Part shown: in pieces, positions 29,488 through 38,757 of the stretch
Layout of the letters: every line of letters starts with the position of its first letter
Numbering within the stretch: position 1 is the stretch's first letter
Assembly (NCBI GenBank): GCA_041390125.1
Contig: JAWKQN010000016.1
Span: forward strand, 1 to 64,000
From: Gemmatimonadota bacterium
GTDB lineage: Bacteria > Gemmatimonadota > Gemmatimonadetes > Longimicrobiales > Gaopeijiaceae
DNA length: 64,000 nucleotides
Reading direction: 5' to 3'
Notes under the pieces: model-generated
What the model was told of the DNA's origin: nothing
The model's database searches: none
What the model saw: only the letters and a program-made list of their open reading frames with translations
Made by a program: the position numbers and the translations under genes

Positions 29488-30585
29488 ATGTCCGACCAGT
29501 TCCTCAGCTCCGAAGACTACGACGAGCGAGCCCATCGCCTCTACAATGAAGGCGACTACGAGGGCGCGCTCGAGTTGCTCAAAGAAGGTCTCTCCATCTA
29601 TCCGGGCGCGGTCGACCTCTACGTCGGCCTCGGCTACGCCCGGCTCGCCCGCGAGGAGTTCGCCTGGGCCCGCCAGGCCTTCGAGCGGGCGCTCGTCCTC
29701 GACCCCACACACGAAGACGGACTCGTGGGCATGGGCGAGACCCTCCTGCGCTTCGGCCAGCGCGAGGCCGCGCTGCGCTACTTCCGCGCGGTCGAGCAGG
29801 TGGGGATGGGGCAGGATCTGGACCTGCTGCTCACCATGGGCCGGGCGCTGTACCGCGAGGCCATGTACGGGGAGGCGCGCGACTTCTTCGCGCGGGCCTG
29901 TGCCGTGCGTCCCCAGAACGCGGAGGCCGCCGCTTCGTTGGGCTACGCGCTCCACCGCCTGGGAGACGAGGTCGGCGCGGGACGCCAGATCCGCCGCGCG
30001 CTGCGCATCGATCCCGACGCCCACGAGGCGCGCATCTATCTCGGGCACCTGCTGTACGACCGCGGGGACTGGGAGGGCGCGCTGCGCGAGTTCGAACGGG
30101 TCCCTCCGCACGAGCACTGGGATTCGCTGGCCGTCTGGCGGCTCGTGGAGCTCAAGCGCGCGCTCTGGCATCTGGAGCCGGGAGACGTGCGGCTGGCGCC
30201 GTGGGAGCGACGGCTGGAGGAGCTCGAATCCTTCACCGATCCGATCGACCAGTTGCTGGCCGAGATCGAGAACGAGGCGCAGCGCGCCGAGAGCGAGCCT
30301 GATCCCCGGCAGCTGGAGCTGTTCGGCGCCGAGCGCAGCGCCCGTGAGCAGGCGGTCCACCATGTGCGCACCCCCGGCGGTCAGGTCCTCCGGGGCACGT
30401 GGCGCGAGATCGTCACGCAGATGCGCGACCAGGCAGGGTTCGGACACGAGACCGTGACGCAGTACATGCGTCGCCTCGCCGAACGCTGGCACGAACAGCT
30501 CGGGGTCGACATCCCCTTCAACGATCCCCGTAACTTCCTGCGCGCGGCGATCGACGCCGGGATCATGCGGCTCGAAGAGCCGTGA
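29488..30585 (+). CDS. Tetratricopeptide repeat protein
   Basis: A 365-residue soluble protein. At least five TPR units span residues ~8-200 (for example AHRLYNEGDYEGALELLKEG, then FAWARQAFERALVLDPTHED and HLLYDRGDWEGALREFERV). The C-terminal third (from about 280) is different, with GGQVLRGTWREIVTQMRDQ and EQLGVDIPFNDPRNFLRAAI, a helical domain of unknown type. The ATG at 29488 has GGAAGA seven bases upstream and is preferred to ATGs at 29455 and 29458. It is followed 28 bases later by the zinc-ribbon gene. Probably a scaffold; partners unknown. Confidence 0.85.
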   Translation: MSDQFLSSEDYDERAHRLYNEGDYEGALELLKEGLSIYPGAVDLYVGLGYARLAREEFAWARQAFERALVLDPTHEDGLVGMGETLLRFGQREAALRYFRAVEQVGMGQDLDLLLTMGRALYREAMYGEARDFFARACAVRPQNAEAAASLGYALHRLGDEVGAGRQIRRALRIDPDAHEARIYLGHLLYDRGDWEGALREFERVPPHEHWDSLAVWRLVELKRALWHLEPGDVRLAPWERRLEELESFTDPIDQLLAEIENEAQRAESEPDPRQLELFGAERSAREQAVHHVRTPGGQVLRGTWREIVTQMRDQAGFGHETVTQYMRRLAERWHEQLGVDIPFNDPRNFLRAAIDAGIMRLEEP

Positions 30586-30613
30586 TCGCCTCACCTCCAT
30601 CCCGCCTCCACCC

Positions 30614-31501
30614 ATGACGACACCGAGTGCCCCCCCACCGGTGGAGCGCTTCCACCGCGTCCTGGTGGACGAGATCGCGCGCCGACGTCCGGACTACCTG
30701 CGCCGCCCCTTCACGGTTGCCGAGATCTACCAGACGCTGGTCCCCTATCGCAGTCATCGGGAAGTGCTGGGGGTCCAGATGAACGGGGACTACGAAGATG
30801 CCCTCCTGCGGCTCCTGGCGGGTGCCGGGGAGCTCGTGCATCTGCAGTCGGAGCCGGCCCTGGGTGAGCTCCGGCGCGAGCTGGAATCGCGGAACCCCAA
30901 TACCGGGCTGTTCCGCGAGTTCGCCGCGGCAGAGGTGCGGCTGAACCCGGACCGGCTCCCCTCCGACGTGCGCGCGCGCGCGGCGGACACCGGCGCGATG
31001 CCCGCCTCGAACCCCGCGTTCGCGTCGGACGCCGCGTCGCCGGAGTCCCCCGCGCGCACGGAGTACCACCCGCCGCTCGAGCACCAGGCGCCCCGGGAGC
31101 CTCGAGCGACCTGGGAGTACCCGGCCCGCCGGGAGTCCCAGGCGGCTCCGGAGCACCCCGCGCCCCTGGAGCTCCACCCACCCGCTCCGCCCCCGTCCGG
31201 CTCCTCCCCCGCGCCGGCCGGGAACGGTACCGCGTCCGACTTCCTGGAGGCGGACATCACCCCCGTCGAGCCGACCGCTCAGGCGAACCCGACCCCGGCG
31301 CCCCCGGATCCCGGGTCCGCGGCCGGCTCCTGCGGTTGGTGCCAGGGTGTCCTCCCCGACCGGACCGGCGTCAACTTCTGTCCGCACTGCGGTCGCAGCG
31401 CGCGCCTCAAGCCCTGCGCTGCCTGCGGAGACGAGATGGAGCTGGGCTGGCGCTACTGCGTCCGCTGCGGCGCCGACGCGGGGACGGCGGCAACCGGGTG
31501 A
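30614..31501 (+). CDS. Protein with C-terminal double zinc ribbon
   Basis: A 295-residue protein in three parts: a helical N-terminal domain (residues 1-95, VERFHRVLVDEIARRRPDYL and FTVAEIYQTLVPYRSH); a disordered Pro/Glu/Ala-rich linker (about 125-225); and a C-terminal double zinc ribbon with CGWCQG, FCPHCG, CAACGDE and YCVRCG. The N-terminal domain is unfamiliar. The stop overlaps the next gene by four bases (GTGA). Together with the TPR gene upstream it looks like a regulatory or scaffold unit; no catalytic motif is visible. Confidence 0.75.
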   Translation: MTTPSAPPPVERFHRVLVDEIARRRPDYLRRPFTVAEIYQTLVPYRSHREVLGVQMNGDYEDALLRLLAGAGELVHLQSEPALGELRRELESRNPNTGLFREFAAAEVRLNPDRLPSDVRARAADTGAMPASNPAFASDAASPESPARTEYHPPLEHQAPREPRATWEYPARRESQAAPEHPAPLELHPPAPPPSGSSPAPAGNGTASDFLEADITPVEPTAQANPTPAPPDPGSAAGSCGWCQGVLPDRTGVNFCPHCGRSARLKPCAACGDEMELGWRYCVRCGADAGTAATG

Positions 31502-31908
31502 TCCGGCGGCGGCTCCTGGCCCCCGCTCGCGCCGTCCTCCTGCTCGCGGTCCTTCTGCCGGCGTGCACGGAGGGCGGGCCCGCGCCCGAGGACTCCGACC
31601 CGGTGGTGTTGCTCGGCGGACGGGGCTCCGAGGAGCACGTGCTCCCCGAGCGCCTGGTCGTCCCCGGGGGGGCCCGCGTCCGCTTCACCACCGTGGATCG
31701 CCGCGTCCACACCATCCGCTTCCTGCTGGACGAGCTTCCCGAGCCCGCGCGCCGTTTCCTGGAGGAGACCGGCCAGGACGCGAGCCCACCGCTCCTCGAG
31801 CGCGGGACGGTCTTCGAGGTCTGGTTCCGGGATGCGCCCCGGGGCTTCTATCCCTATCTCGCCGAGGGGCACGGGGCCCCCGTGCGAGGCGTCATCGTCG
31901 TGGAGTGA
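31498..31908 (+). CDS. Cupredoxin-like lipoprotein
   Basis: A 136-residue exported protein with a lipobox (LLPAC) after a basic, hydrophobic leader. The mature part is a small beta-sandwich reminiscent of cupredoxins: ERLVVPGGARVRFTTVDRRV, then HTIRF, a YPYLAEGHGAPVRGVIVV end. The His of HTIRF and the His near the C-terminus (EGHG) could bind copper, but the usual Cys ligand is absent, so metal binding is uncertain. GTG start overlaps the previous stop. Confidence 0.7.
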   Translation: MIRRRLLAPARAVLLLAVLLPACTEGGPAPEDSDPVVLLGGRGSEEHVLPERLVVPGGARVRFTTVDRRVHTIRFLLDELPEPARRFLEETGQDASPPLLERGTVFEVWFRDAPRGFYPYLAEGHGAPVRGVIVVE

Positions 31909-31909
31909 C

Positions 31910-32962
31910 ATGAAGAACGTCGCGATCATCCCGGGAGACGGGATCGGAGCCGAGGTGGTGCGGGAGGCGCTCAAGGTCCTGGAGGCGGCCCGCACCCGCT
32001 TCGGCGGCGATCTTGCGATCCGCGAGTGGGACCTGGGCGCGGAGCGCTATCTGCGCGACGGCGTGACCATCACGGACGAGGAGTTCGCGACCCTGGCGCA
32101 GGCGGACGGGATCCTCCTGGGCGCCATGGGGGACCCCCGGGTCCCGAGCAACGTCCACGCCCGGGACATCCTGCTCGGGCTGCGCTTCCGGCTGGACCTC
32201 TACGTCAACTACCGGCCCTCCTTCCTGCTCCACCCCTCCCTGTGCCCGCTCAAGGGATTCGAGGAGCGCCCCATCCGGATCGAGATCTTCCGGGAGAATA
32301 CCGAAGATCTCTATGTGGACCTGGGGGGCCGCTTCCGGCAGGGGACTCCCCACGAGGTGGCCCTCCAGGAGTCCATCCACACCTGGCACGGAGTGGAACG
32401 GATCGTGCGTGCCGCGTTCGAGCACGCACAGGCCCGCGGGCGCGGTCGGGTCACGTTGGTGGACAAAGCCAATGCGATGCCGTCCGCCGGCGGACTGTGG
32501 CGGCGGGTCTTCCGTGAGGTCGGGGAAGAGTTTACCGGAATCGACCGGGACATGATGTACGTGGACGCCGTGGCCATGGATCTGGTCCGTCGCCCGGATC
32601 GGTACGAGGTCCTCGTGACCTCCAACCTCTTCGGCGACATCCTGAGCGACCTGGCCGCCGGCATCACGGGGGGCCTCGGCCTCGCCCCGTCCGCGAACGT
32701 CCATCCGGGTCGGATCGGCCTCTTCGAGCCGGTGCACGGATCGGCCCCCGACATCGTGGGGCAGGGCGTGGCCAACCCTCTGGGCGCCATCCGCTCCGCC
32801 GCCCTGCTGTGTGAGCACCTCGGCCTGATCGAGGTGGCGGAGGTCATGGAGACCGCCGCGCGTGCATCGTTGGCGGAGGGAGTGACGACGCCCGACCTGG
32901 GCGGCTCCTCCTCCACCGCGCAGGTGGGTGACTGGATCACGGAGCGGGTCGAGGCCGGCTGA
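31910..32962 (+). CDS. Isopropylmalate/isocitrate dehydrogenase family enzyme (LeuB-like)
   Basis: A 350-residue beta-decarboxylating dehydrogenase. N-terminus IIPGDGIGAEVVREALKVL; substrate-site RPSFLLHPSLCPLKGF and RENTEDLY; catalytic DKANAMPSAGGLWRRVF; metal-site DAVAMDLVRRP and NLFGDILSDLAAGITGGLGL; cofactor-site EPVHGSAPDIVGQGVANP with downstream Asp consistent with NAD use. It could be 3-isopropylmalate dehydrogenase in leucine synthesis, but no leuA, leuC or leuD is near, and the divergent active-site loop leaves tartrate/homoisocitrate-type activity possible. It starts one base after the cupredoxin-like gene's stop. Confidence 0.85.
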   Translation: MKNVAIIPGDGIGAEVVREALKVLEAARTRFGGDLAIREWDLGAERYLRDGVTITDEEFATLAQADGILLGAMGDPRVPSNVHARDILLGLRFRLDLYVNYRPSFLLHPSLCPLKGFEERPIRIEIFRENTEDLYVDLGGRFRQGTPHEVALQESIHTWHGVERIVRAAFEHAQARGRGRVTLVDKANAMPSAGGLWRRVFREVGEEFTGIDRDMMYVDAVAMDLVRRPDRYEVLVTSNLFGDILSDLAAGITGGLGLAPSANVHPGRIGLFEPVHGSAPDIVGQGVANPLGAIRSAALLCEHLGLIEVAEVMETAARASLAEGVTTPDLGGSSSTAQVGDWITERVEAG

Positions 32963-32981
32963 CCGCCGGGGAGATACACGG

Positions 32982-34247
32982 GTGACGCGCACGAGCGTTG
33001 GACACAGCATGATCGGGCAGATCCTCCAGAGCTTCGGGCGGATCACCGAGAAGGACGTCGAGGCCGCTCTCGAGTACCAGAAGGACCGGGGCGGCTATTT
33101 CGGCGAGGCGCTGCTGGCGCTCGGGTTGGTGACCCGGGAGGAGCTGGACTGGGGCCTCGCCTCGCAGTTCGACATCCCGTACGTCTTCCCCGACCCGTCT
33201 TCCGTGGACGTCGAGGCCGCCCGGCTGGTCACGGCCGAATGGGCGATCCGCCACCTGGCCCTTCCGGTCATGCGTACCGTGGACACGCTGCACGTGGTGG
33301 TGGAGTCCCCGGCCTGGTCGGACTCCCTGGAGGAGCTCGAGACCCGGACCGGCCTCAAGGTGGAGCTGGGGTTGTCCTCCTCCACCAAGATCCGCGAGCT
33401 GATCTCGCGGGTCTTCGACGACAGCGAGGCCGAGGTGCCGGTCGTGGCGCTGGAGCCCGCGACCGTCGAGGACCTGGTCGCCGTGGCGCTGTCCACCCGC
33501 GCGACCTGCCTGGGCCTGTCCGTCCGCAAGGGATCGGTCACGGGCTGGTACGAGACCCAGAAGGGTCGCATCGACCGCATGCCCATGACGGCCGATTCCC
33601 GCGAAGCCCTCGACCGACTCCTGGCTCCGGCTCCGGCCGCCGTACCCGAGCCCGGCAGCCATCAGTGGCGGGGGCGGCTCTCCGCCGGCGACGAGCTGGT
33701 GGACGTCGACGTCCACCGGTTGGTGGCCGACAGCGGAGAGGAGTACGTCTTCCGGGTCGACATGGACGCGCCACGCATCACCGCTCCCGATCGCTCGGTG
33801 GTGTCGGAGCTGCGACTCCTCGTGGCGTCCGGCGTCGGTCAGTTCCTCTTCGGCTGTGACGATGCGGCGGTGGCTGCCCGGGTGCTGCACCGGCTTCCCG
33901 AGCTCACGCTCGAGGGACCTGTGCGCGCCGTGGCCGTGAGCGACCGCCCGGTCGACGAAGCCGACGACCTCTTCGTCCAGGTGGTCCCGCCCGGTGAGCC
34001 CGGCCGCACCAAGGCCCTGCAGGCGCTCCGGTCCTTCCGCTTCGAAGCGGCCACCGTCTCCCTGGACGGCGACCTCGCGGAGTGGTGGGCGAACGCCTCG
34101 CAGATCGCGCCCGTGCTGTTCGTCCTTCCTCGCGACGGGGTCCAGCGCCAGCGGGCCATGGACGAGGGCCTGGTCTGGGAGATCCGCGTGCGCGCCGCCT
34201 CGGACGGCATGCTGGACTGGTCGCTGGATACGCCCTCCGCGCCCTGA
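32982..34247 (+). CDS. MshEN-domain protein with degenerate GspE-like ATPase
   Basis: A 421-residue protein. The N-terminal ~150 residues match the MshEN/GspE-N fold (LQSFGRITEKDVEAALEYQK, then GGYFGEALLALGLVTREELD and QFDIPYVFPD). The rest has the order of a GspE/PilB ATPase (a PVVALEPATVEDLVAVAL helix, a central domain and ALRSFRFEAATVSLDGDLAE), but no Walker A or Walker B remains: SGVGQFLFGCDDAAV lies where GPTGSGKS would be. So it probably lost ATPase activity. The GTG start at 32982 follows GGGGAG; ATG at 33009 is an alternative. MshEN domains in some proteins bind cyclic di-GMP, but the binding residues were not verified. Confidence 0.7.
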   Translation: MTRTSVGHSMIGQILQSFGRITEKDVEAALEYQKDRGGYFGEALLALGLVTREELDWGLASQFDIPYVFPDPSSVDVEAARLVTAEWAIRHLALPVMRTVDTLHVVVESPAWSDSLEELETRTGLKVELGLSSSTKIRELISRVFDDSEAEVPVVALEPATVEDLVAVALSTRATCLGLSVRKGSVTGWYETQKGRIDRMPMTADSREALDRLLAPAPAAVPEPGSHQWRGRLSAGDELVDVDVHRLVADSGEEYVFRVDMDAPRITAPDRSVVSELRLLVASGVGQFLFGCDDAAVAARVLHRLPELTLEGPVRAVAVSDRPVDEADDLFVQVVPPGEPGRTKALQALRSFRFEAATVSLDGDLAEWWANASQIAPVLFVLPRDGVQRQRAMDEGLVWEIRVRAASDGMLDWSLDTPSAP

Positions 34248-34251
34248 GTTC

Positions 34252-34278
34252 CGCGGTCCCGGGACCGCGTTCTTCCTC
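34252..34278 (+). terminator. Hairpin terminator after GspE-like gene
   Basis: Perfect inverted repeat CGCGGTCCC/GGGACCGCG at 34252-34269, immediately followed by TTCTTCC. It begins just after the gene's stop codon and has the form of an intrinsic terminator, with a weak T tract. Confidence 0.55.
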
Positions 34279-34390
34279 CGCTCCCGCACGCGTTCGTCGG
34301 TGAACGCAGCGGCGTGGCGGGGGTACGCCCCAGCCTGCCGTTCTCCCGCCGTCCGTCCGGTCGGCGTCGAATCAAGCCTACGGAGGTTGG

Positions 34391-35596
34391 ATGGGGACCC
34401 AGGGTCAGGATCGTGACGTCGTCTTTCTGTCCGGCAAGCGCACCGGCTTCGGTGCGTTCGGGGGAAGCCTGAAGGACCTGAGCGCCACCCAGCTGGGTGT
34501 GGTCTCGGGTCGGGCCGCCCTCGAGGCCGCCGGCGTCGATCCCGCGCAGGTCGGTCACGTCGTCTACGGCAACGCGCTGCAGACGTCGGCCGATGCCATC
34601 TATCTGGCCCGTCACGTCGGCCTCGGGTGCGGCGTGCCCGAGCAGACCCCCGCCCTGACCGTCAACCGACTCTGCGGCTCCGGCTTCCAGGCCATCGTGT
34701 CGGGCGCGCAGGAGATCCTGCTGGGGCAGGCGGACGTGGCGCTGTGCGGCGGCACCGAGTCCATGAGCCAGGCGCCGCACGTGGTGCGTGGGGCGCGGTG
34801 GGGGCAGCTCCGCCTGGGCGACCCCGCCCGCTACTTCGAGGACGCGCTGTGGGCCGCGCTGCTCGATTCCAACTGCGGCCTGACCATGGCGCAGACGGCC
34901 GAGGAGCTGGGCGACCGGTATGGGGTCACCCGCGAAGCCTCCGACGAGGTGGCGTTGCGCTCGCAGCAGCGCGCCAAGGCCGCGTGGGACGCCGGCCACT
35001 TCGCGGCGGAGATCGCGCCGGTGCCGCTCAAGACCCGGAAGGGCACGGTCGAATACGCCGCCGACGAGCACATGCGGCCCGACACGACCCTGGAGGCCCT
35101 GAGCTCACTCAAGCCCTACTTCCGCGAGGGCGGGTTTGTCACGGCCGGCAACGCGTCCGGGATCGGGGACGGCTCCGCCTCCACCGTCATCGCGGACGCC
35201 CGCTGGGCGGAGAGCCAGGGCCTGGAGCCGATCGGGCGGCTCGTCTCCTGGTCGTTCGTGGGCGTGGAGCCCCGCATCATGGGCATCGGCCCCGCGCCGG
35301 CGTCGCGGCAGGCCCTGGAGCGCGCCGGCCTCACGCTGGACGACATGGACCTGGTCGAGATCAACGAGGCCTTCGCTCCCCAGTACTGTGCGGTGGAGAA
35401 GGACCTCGGCCTCGACCCCGGGAAGACGAACGTGAACGGGGGCGCGATCGCCATCACGCACCCGCTCGCGGCCTCCGGCGCCCGCATCACCCTCCACCTG
35501 CTGCACGAGCTGCGGAGGCGGGGAGGCCGCTACGGGCTCGGCGCCGCCTGCATCGGCGGGGGACAGGGCGGGGCGGTGGTGGTCGAGGCGTTCTGA
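34391..35596 (+). CDS. Acetyl-CoA C-acyltransferase (thiolase)
   Basis: A 401-residue thiolase. The nucleophilic Cys lies in NRLCGSGFQAI (about residue 92), the catalytic His/second Cys in ITHPLAASGARI and GAACIGGGQGGAV, and NEAFAPQYCAVEKD matches the fourth block. It can run beta-ketoacyl-CoA thiolysis or acetoacetyl-CoA synthesis; the direction depends on the partners. It is read with a 3-hydroxyacyl-CoA dehydrogenase gene 1 kb on (36552) and an enoyl-CoA hydratase at 42472. The start has GGAGG eight bases upstream. No acyl-CoA dehydrogenase is in the window. Confidence 0.95.
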   Translation: MGTQGQDRDVVFLSGKRTGFGAFGGSLKDLSATQLGVVSGRAALEAAGVDPAQVGHVVYGNALQTSADAIYLARHVGLGCGVPEQTPALTVNRLCGSGFQAIVSGAQEILLGQADVALCGGTESMSQAPHVVRGARWGQLRLGDPARYFEDALWAALLDSNCGLTMAQTAEELGDRYGVTREASDEVALRSQQRAKAAWDAGHFAAEIAPVPLKTRKGTVEYAADEHMRPDTTLEALSSLKPYFREGGFVTAGNASGIGDGSASTVIADARWAESQGLEPIGRLVSWSFVGVEPRIMGIGPAPASRQALERAGLTLDDMDLVEINEAFAPQYCAVEKDLGLDPGKTNVNGGAIAITHPLAASGARITLHLLHELRRRGGRYGLGAACIGGGQGGAVVVEAF

Positions 35597-35612
35597 GCCG
35601 GGTGCACCGGGG

Positions 35613-36482
35613 ATGGCCGAGCGCGGACTGGTTCCGGACGACCGCGGGAGGGGCCTGAGTCGGCACCAGTTCGAAGAGGTGATCCGGCGGGCCGCCGAGC
35701 TGGCGGCCCGGGAGCCCGACGCGGGAAGCCGTCTCTCCGAGGCCGAGCTGTTCCGGATCGCCGGCGAGGTGGGGCTGCCGGAGGAGCACGTGCGCCTCGC
35801 GCTGGCGGAGGTACGCTCCCCTCCGCTGCCTCGGTCCGGGCTTCCCGCCCTGGTGGCCGGGCCCTGGGTGCGCGTCTCACGGGTCGTCCCGGGCACCCGC
35901 GCCGAGCTGGCCGCCACGATCGACCGCTTCCTGGTGGGCGGGCGGCTGCTGCAGCCGGTGCGCAAAGGCACGGACCAGATGGTCTACTGGCCGGCCAAGG
36001 ACTGGGCGTCCCAGATTGCGCGGGCCGCCTCGGCGACCGGGAAGCGGTACTACATCGCGTCGGCCAAGCGGGTGGAGGTCTTCCTGGAGCCCGTGCGGGA
36101 CGATGCCGTGGCGGTGGAGTTCGCCGTCGATCCGGGGCTGCACTCGGAGAACCTGGCCGGTGCCATCCTGGGCGGGCTGGGCGGAGGAGGGGGCGCGGGC
36201 GTCGGCGTCGCCTTCGCGGTCGCCACGGCCGCGCCGTTGGCCCTGGGCGTGGCGGCCGGCGTCGCGGTGGGAGCGCTCGTGGCGGGCGGAATCGCCCACG
36301 CGGTCGGCGTCTCCTACCACAGCCAATTGGAGCGGGTGCGGCTCGAGGTGGAGGGCGTGCTGGACGCGCTCGAGCGGCGTGAGCCACTGGAGCCTCCGCC
36401 GCCCTCGTGGCGCCGCTGGGTGTCGCGCCATTTCGGGGGCATCGCGAAGGACCTGGGCTTCGAAGAAGAATCCGAACGTTGA
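35613..36482 (+). CDS. Unknown protein with Gly/Ala-rich membrane segment
   Basis: A 289-residue protein that I do not recognise. The first ~75 residues are helical and charged (RHQFEEVIRRAAELAAREPD, SEAELFRIAGEVGLPEEHVR), like a degenerate helix-turn-helix or SHOCT-type module. Residues 80-180 are beta-rich. Residues 180-235 form a Gly/Ala-rich hydrophobic stretch able to cross the membrane twice. The C-terminus is charged. It lies between thiolase and 3-hydroxyacyl-CoA dehydrogenase genes, 17 bases after thiolase, so they are probably co-transcribed. Confidence 0.6.
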   Translation: MAERGLVPDDRGRGLSRHQFEEVIRRAAELAAREPDAGSRLSEAELFRIAGEVGLPEEHVRLALAEVRSPPLPRSGLPALVAGPWVRVSRVVPGTRAELAATIDRFLVGGRLLQPVRKGTDQMVYWPAKDWASQIARAASATGKRYYIASAKRVEVFLEPVRDDAVAVEFAVDPGLHSENLAGAILGGLGGGGGAGVGVAFAVATAAPLALGVAAGVAVGALVAGGIAHAVGVSYHSQLERVRLEVEGVLDALERREPLEPPPPSWRRWVSRHFGGIAKDLGFEEESER

Positions 36483-36551
36483 TTCTGCACGCACCTGTGC
36501 GTGCCCTGGACACGCCGGTCTTCCGGCCGGCATCGTGAAAGGAGCAGTGGC

Positions 36552-37430
36552 TTGGAGATCAAGAAGGTAGGCGTCGTCGGGTGTGGGCTCATGGGCAGCG
36601 GCATCGCCGAGATCAGCGCCAAGGCGGGGCTGGACGTGGTCGTGCGCGAAGTAGACGCGGACGCGCTCGCCGCCGGACGGAAGCGCATCGAGAAGTCGCT
36701 GGCCAAGGCGGTGGAGAAGGAGAAGATGACGGCCGAGGAGCGCGACGCCGCGCAGGGCCGCCTCACCTGGACCACGGAGCTCGCCGACCTGGCGTCCTGC
36801 GACCTCGTGATCGAGGCCATCGTGGAGAGCCTGGAGGCCAAGAACGAGCTGTTCGGCACGCTGGACGGGCTCTGCGGGCCCGACACCATCTTCGCGTCCA
36901 ATACCAGCTCGCTCACGATCACGGACATGGCCGCGGCCACGTCCCGTCCCGACCGCGTGGTCGGGCTCCACTTCTTCAATCCGGTGCCGGTGATGAAGCT
37001 GGTGGAGGTCGTGCGGACCATCGTCACCAGCGAACAGACCTTCGAGCGCGCCTTCGCCTATGCGCGTGCGGTGGGCAAGGTGCCGATCGCGGCCAAGGAC
37101 AACTCGGGCTTCGTGGTCAACCTGCTGCTGGTGCCGTACATGCTGGACGCCATCCGCCAGCTCGAGCGCGGCGTGGCCAGCATCCAGGACATCGACACCG
37201 GCATGGTGCTGGGCTGCGGCTACCCGATGGGGCCCTTCACGCTGTGCGACTTCGTGGGGATCGACACGCTCTACCGGATCTCCGAGATCATGTTCGAGGA
37301 GTACCGCGAGGAGCGGTATGCCCCACCCCCCCTGCTGAAGCGCATCGTGGCCATGGGGCGCTACGGCCGGAAGACCGGGAAGGGGTTCTACGACTGGTCG
37401 GGCGAGAAGCCGGTGCCGCTGCCGATCTAG
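36552..37430 (+). CDS. 3-hydroxyacyl/3-hydroxybutyryl-CoA dehydrogenase
   Basis: A 292-residue NAD(P)-dependent dehydrogenase. The Rossmann motif is VGVVGCGLMGSGIAEISAKA; the catalytic His is in GLHFFNPVPVMKLVEVV; KDNSGFVVNLLLVPYMLDAI and GMVLGCGYPMGPFTLCDFVG are the C-terminal domain motifs, and the end KTGKGFYDWS is typical. It interconverts 3-hydroxybutyryl-CoA and acetoacetyl-CoA, next to thiolase. The chosen TTG start at 36552 has AGGAG seven bases upstream and gives a family-like N-terminus. Confidence 0.93.
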   Translation: MEIKKVGVVGCGLMGSGIAEISAKAGLDVVVREVDADALAAGRKRIEKSLAKAVEKEKMTAEERDAAQGRLTWTTELADLASCDLVIEAIVESLEAKNELFGTLDGLCGPDTIFASNTSSLTITDMAAATSRPDRVVGLHFFNPVPVMKLVEVVRTIVTSEQTFERAFAYARAVGKVPIAAKDNSGFVVNLLLVPYMLDAIRQLERGVASIQDIDTGMVLGCGYPMGPFTLCDFVGIDTLYRISEIMFEEYREERYAPPPLLKRIVAMGRYGRKTGKGFYDWSGEKPVPLPI

Positions 37431-37480
37431 GCGTCACGCCGGGGCGGTCGCCCCGGGTTGGAGCGGAGCCTACGGGCACG

Positions 37481-37515
37481 AAAACGGCCGGCCTCGCGGG
37501 TGCGAGGTCGGCCGT
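37481..37515 (-). terminator. Intrinsic terminator of rpsU
   Basis: Inverted repeat of 14 bp (37484-37497 and 37502-37515, one mismatched/wobble pair) with a four-base loop. On the minus strand it is followed by TTTTC, so it terminates leftward transcription of rpsU. It may also slow rightward transcription of the dehydrogenase gene. Confidence 0.8.
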
Positions 37516-37536
37516 CCTACCCGCGGTGGGGGAAGG

Positions 37537-37740
37537 TCAGGTGCGCGGAGACGCGGAGCGGCGCTGGCGCCGGCGCTCGCGACGGATGGCGGCTTCCCGC
37601 TTCCGCTTGCGCTGCGCGCTGGGCTTCTCGTAGAAGCGGCGCTTCCTGAGCTCCGAGTAGAGACCGGAACGCTGCACCTTGCGCTTGAAGCGCCGCAGCG
37701 CGCGCTCGAGGCTCTCGTTGTCCTGAACGACGACTTCCAA
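37537..37740 (-). CDS. rpsU: 30S ribosomal protein S21
   Basis: A 67-residue basic protein. [20 protein letters not shown] followed by [20 protein letters not shown] is the S21 signature; the C-terminus is an Arg/Lys-rich tail. It helps 30S subunits bind message and interacts with the anti-Shine-Dalgarno region. Start is a TTG at 37740 preceded by GGGAG seven bases upstream, and a strong terminator follows. It is probably monocistronic or read through from the gene upstream. Confidence 0.97.
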   Translation of the reverse strand: MEVVVQDNESLERALRRFKRKVQRSGLYSELRKRRFYEKPSAQRKRKREAAIRRERRRQRRSASPRT

Positions 37741-37891
37741 GGGACCGCTCCCAAACCGGGGTCGAACGGATGTCCTGCCAGCAGGCAGAGAACCCGAAAT
37801 ATGGACTTCGGCCCGGGGGCAGGCAAGGCCCGGGCCGTGGCCCGCCGGCCCCTCCCGGGACCCGCTCGGCGGGGCCGGGCCATCCAGGCCC

Positions 37892-38569
37892 TCAGGGCAG
37901 CGGCCCCCCGTCGCGCAGCGCCGTGAGATAGGCCGCGTGCTCGTCCGGGTGCGCGCGCACGTCCTCCCGCCAGACCTCGAAGGGGGGCAGCGGGAGAAGG
38001 CGCTCCAGGTGTTCGACCACGGCCAGGGCGAACTGCAGCCGGTCCTTCATCCCGAACTCGACGGCCCGGCCCTCCAGGATCCGCTCCACCACCCGGTCGA
38101 AGTCGTCCGGGGTCATCAGCGCCACCAGATGCCCGACCTGGTCGATCCGGTAGGAGGCATAGCGCGAGCGGAGCTGTGCCTCCTCCTCCGCGTCGGGCGC
38201 CCGGGCCGAGGATTCGGCCTCCTCGGCGTTGCGGGTGAGCAGGTTCCGGAGCCAGCCCCGCGTCGGCCGCCGCTCGGCGGCAGCGCGGGCTTCCACCTCG
38301 AGGGCGGACTCGAAGAGCGCCCGGAGGAGTGGACGACCGAGGCCACGGGCTCGGCGGTCGATGTCGCGCTCGCTGGTCTCCAGGAAGAGCTCGGCGGTCT
38401 CCACCTCGCGCTCCTCCTCGGTGCTGCGGAACAGCAGATGACCCTTCCACCGGTGCGCGCCGGCACGCCAGGTCACCAGGAAGCACGCCCATCCTCGCCC
38501 ATCATGGTCGAGGAATCCGAGGGACCGGACGTGCCGGGGCCGGAGCGGGTCCAAGCCGTCGCTGGGCAT
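37892..38569 (-). CDS. Unknown protein with domains X then Y
   Basis: A 225-residue soluble protein of unknown family. Two regions are recognisable because they recur nearby: an N-terminal domain (X, about residues 24-90, with WKGHLLF and [13 protein letters not shown]) and a C-terminal domain (Y, about 133-215, with [19 protein letters not shown] and [17 protein letters not shown]). A charged linker rich in Glu and Ala joins them. The gene at 39920 carries the same two domains in the reverse order and that at 41322 carries only Y. The start at 38569 gives MPSDGLDP; upstream in-frame ATG at 38653 lies in a noisier stretch. Confidence 0.65.
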   Translation of the reverse strand: MPSDGLDPLRPRHVRSLGFLDHDGRGWACFLVTWRAGAHRWKGHLLFRSTEEEREVETAELFLETSERDIDRRARGLGRPLLRALFESALEVEARAAAERRPTRGWLRNLLTRNAEEAESSARAPDAEEEAQLRSRYASYRIDQVGHLVALMTPDDFDRVVERILEGRAVEFGMKDRLQFALAVVEHLERLLPLPPFEVWREDVRAHPDEHAAYLTALRDGGPLP

Positions 38570-38757
38570 GATCCCTGCCTGTGTGCAGGCCGGCCTACGG
38601 GACGCGTGCGCAAGGTGGGTGAGGGCCCGGTCCGCAGCAAGCGACCACCGCAACCCGCGGTCCTTGCTCCGTCAGGAAACAGATTGTTATCCTGTGCGTC
38701 CCTTCCGCTCCGGACGCGCCCGCCTGGCCGGGTGCGCGCGTCCACGCGGAAACGGAA

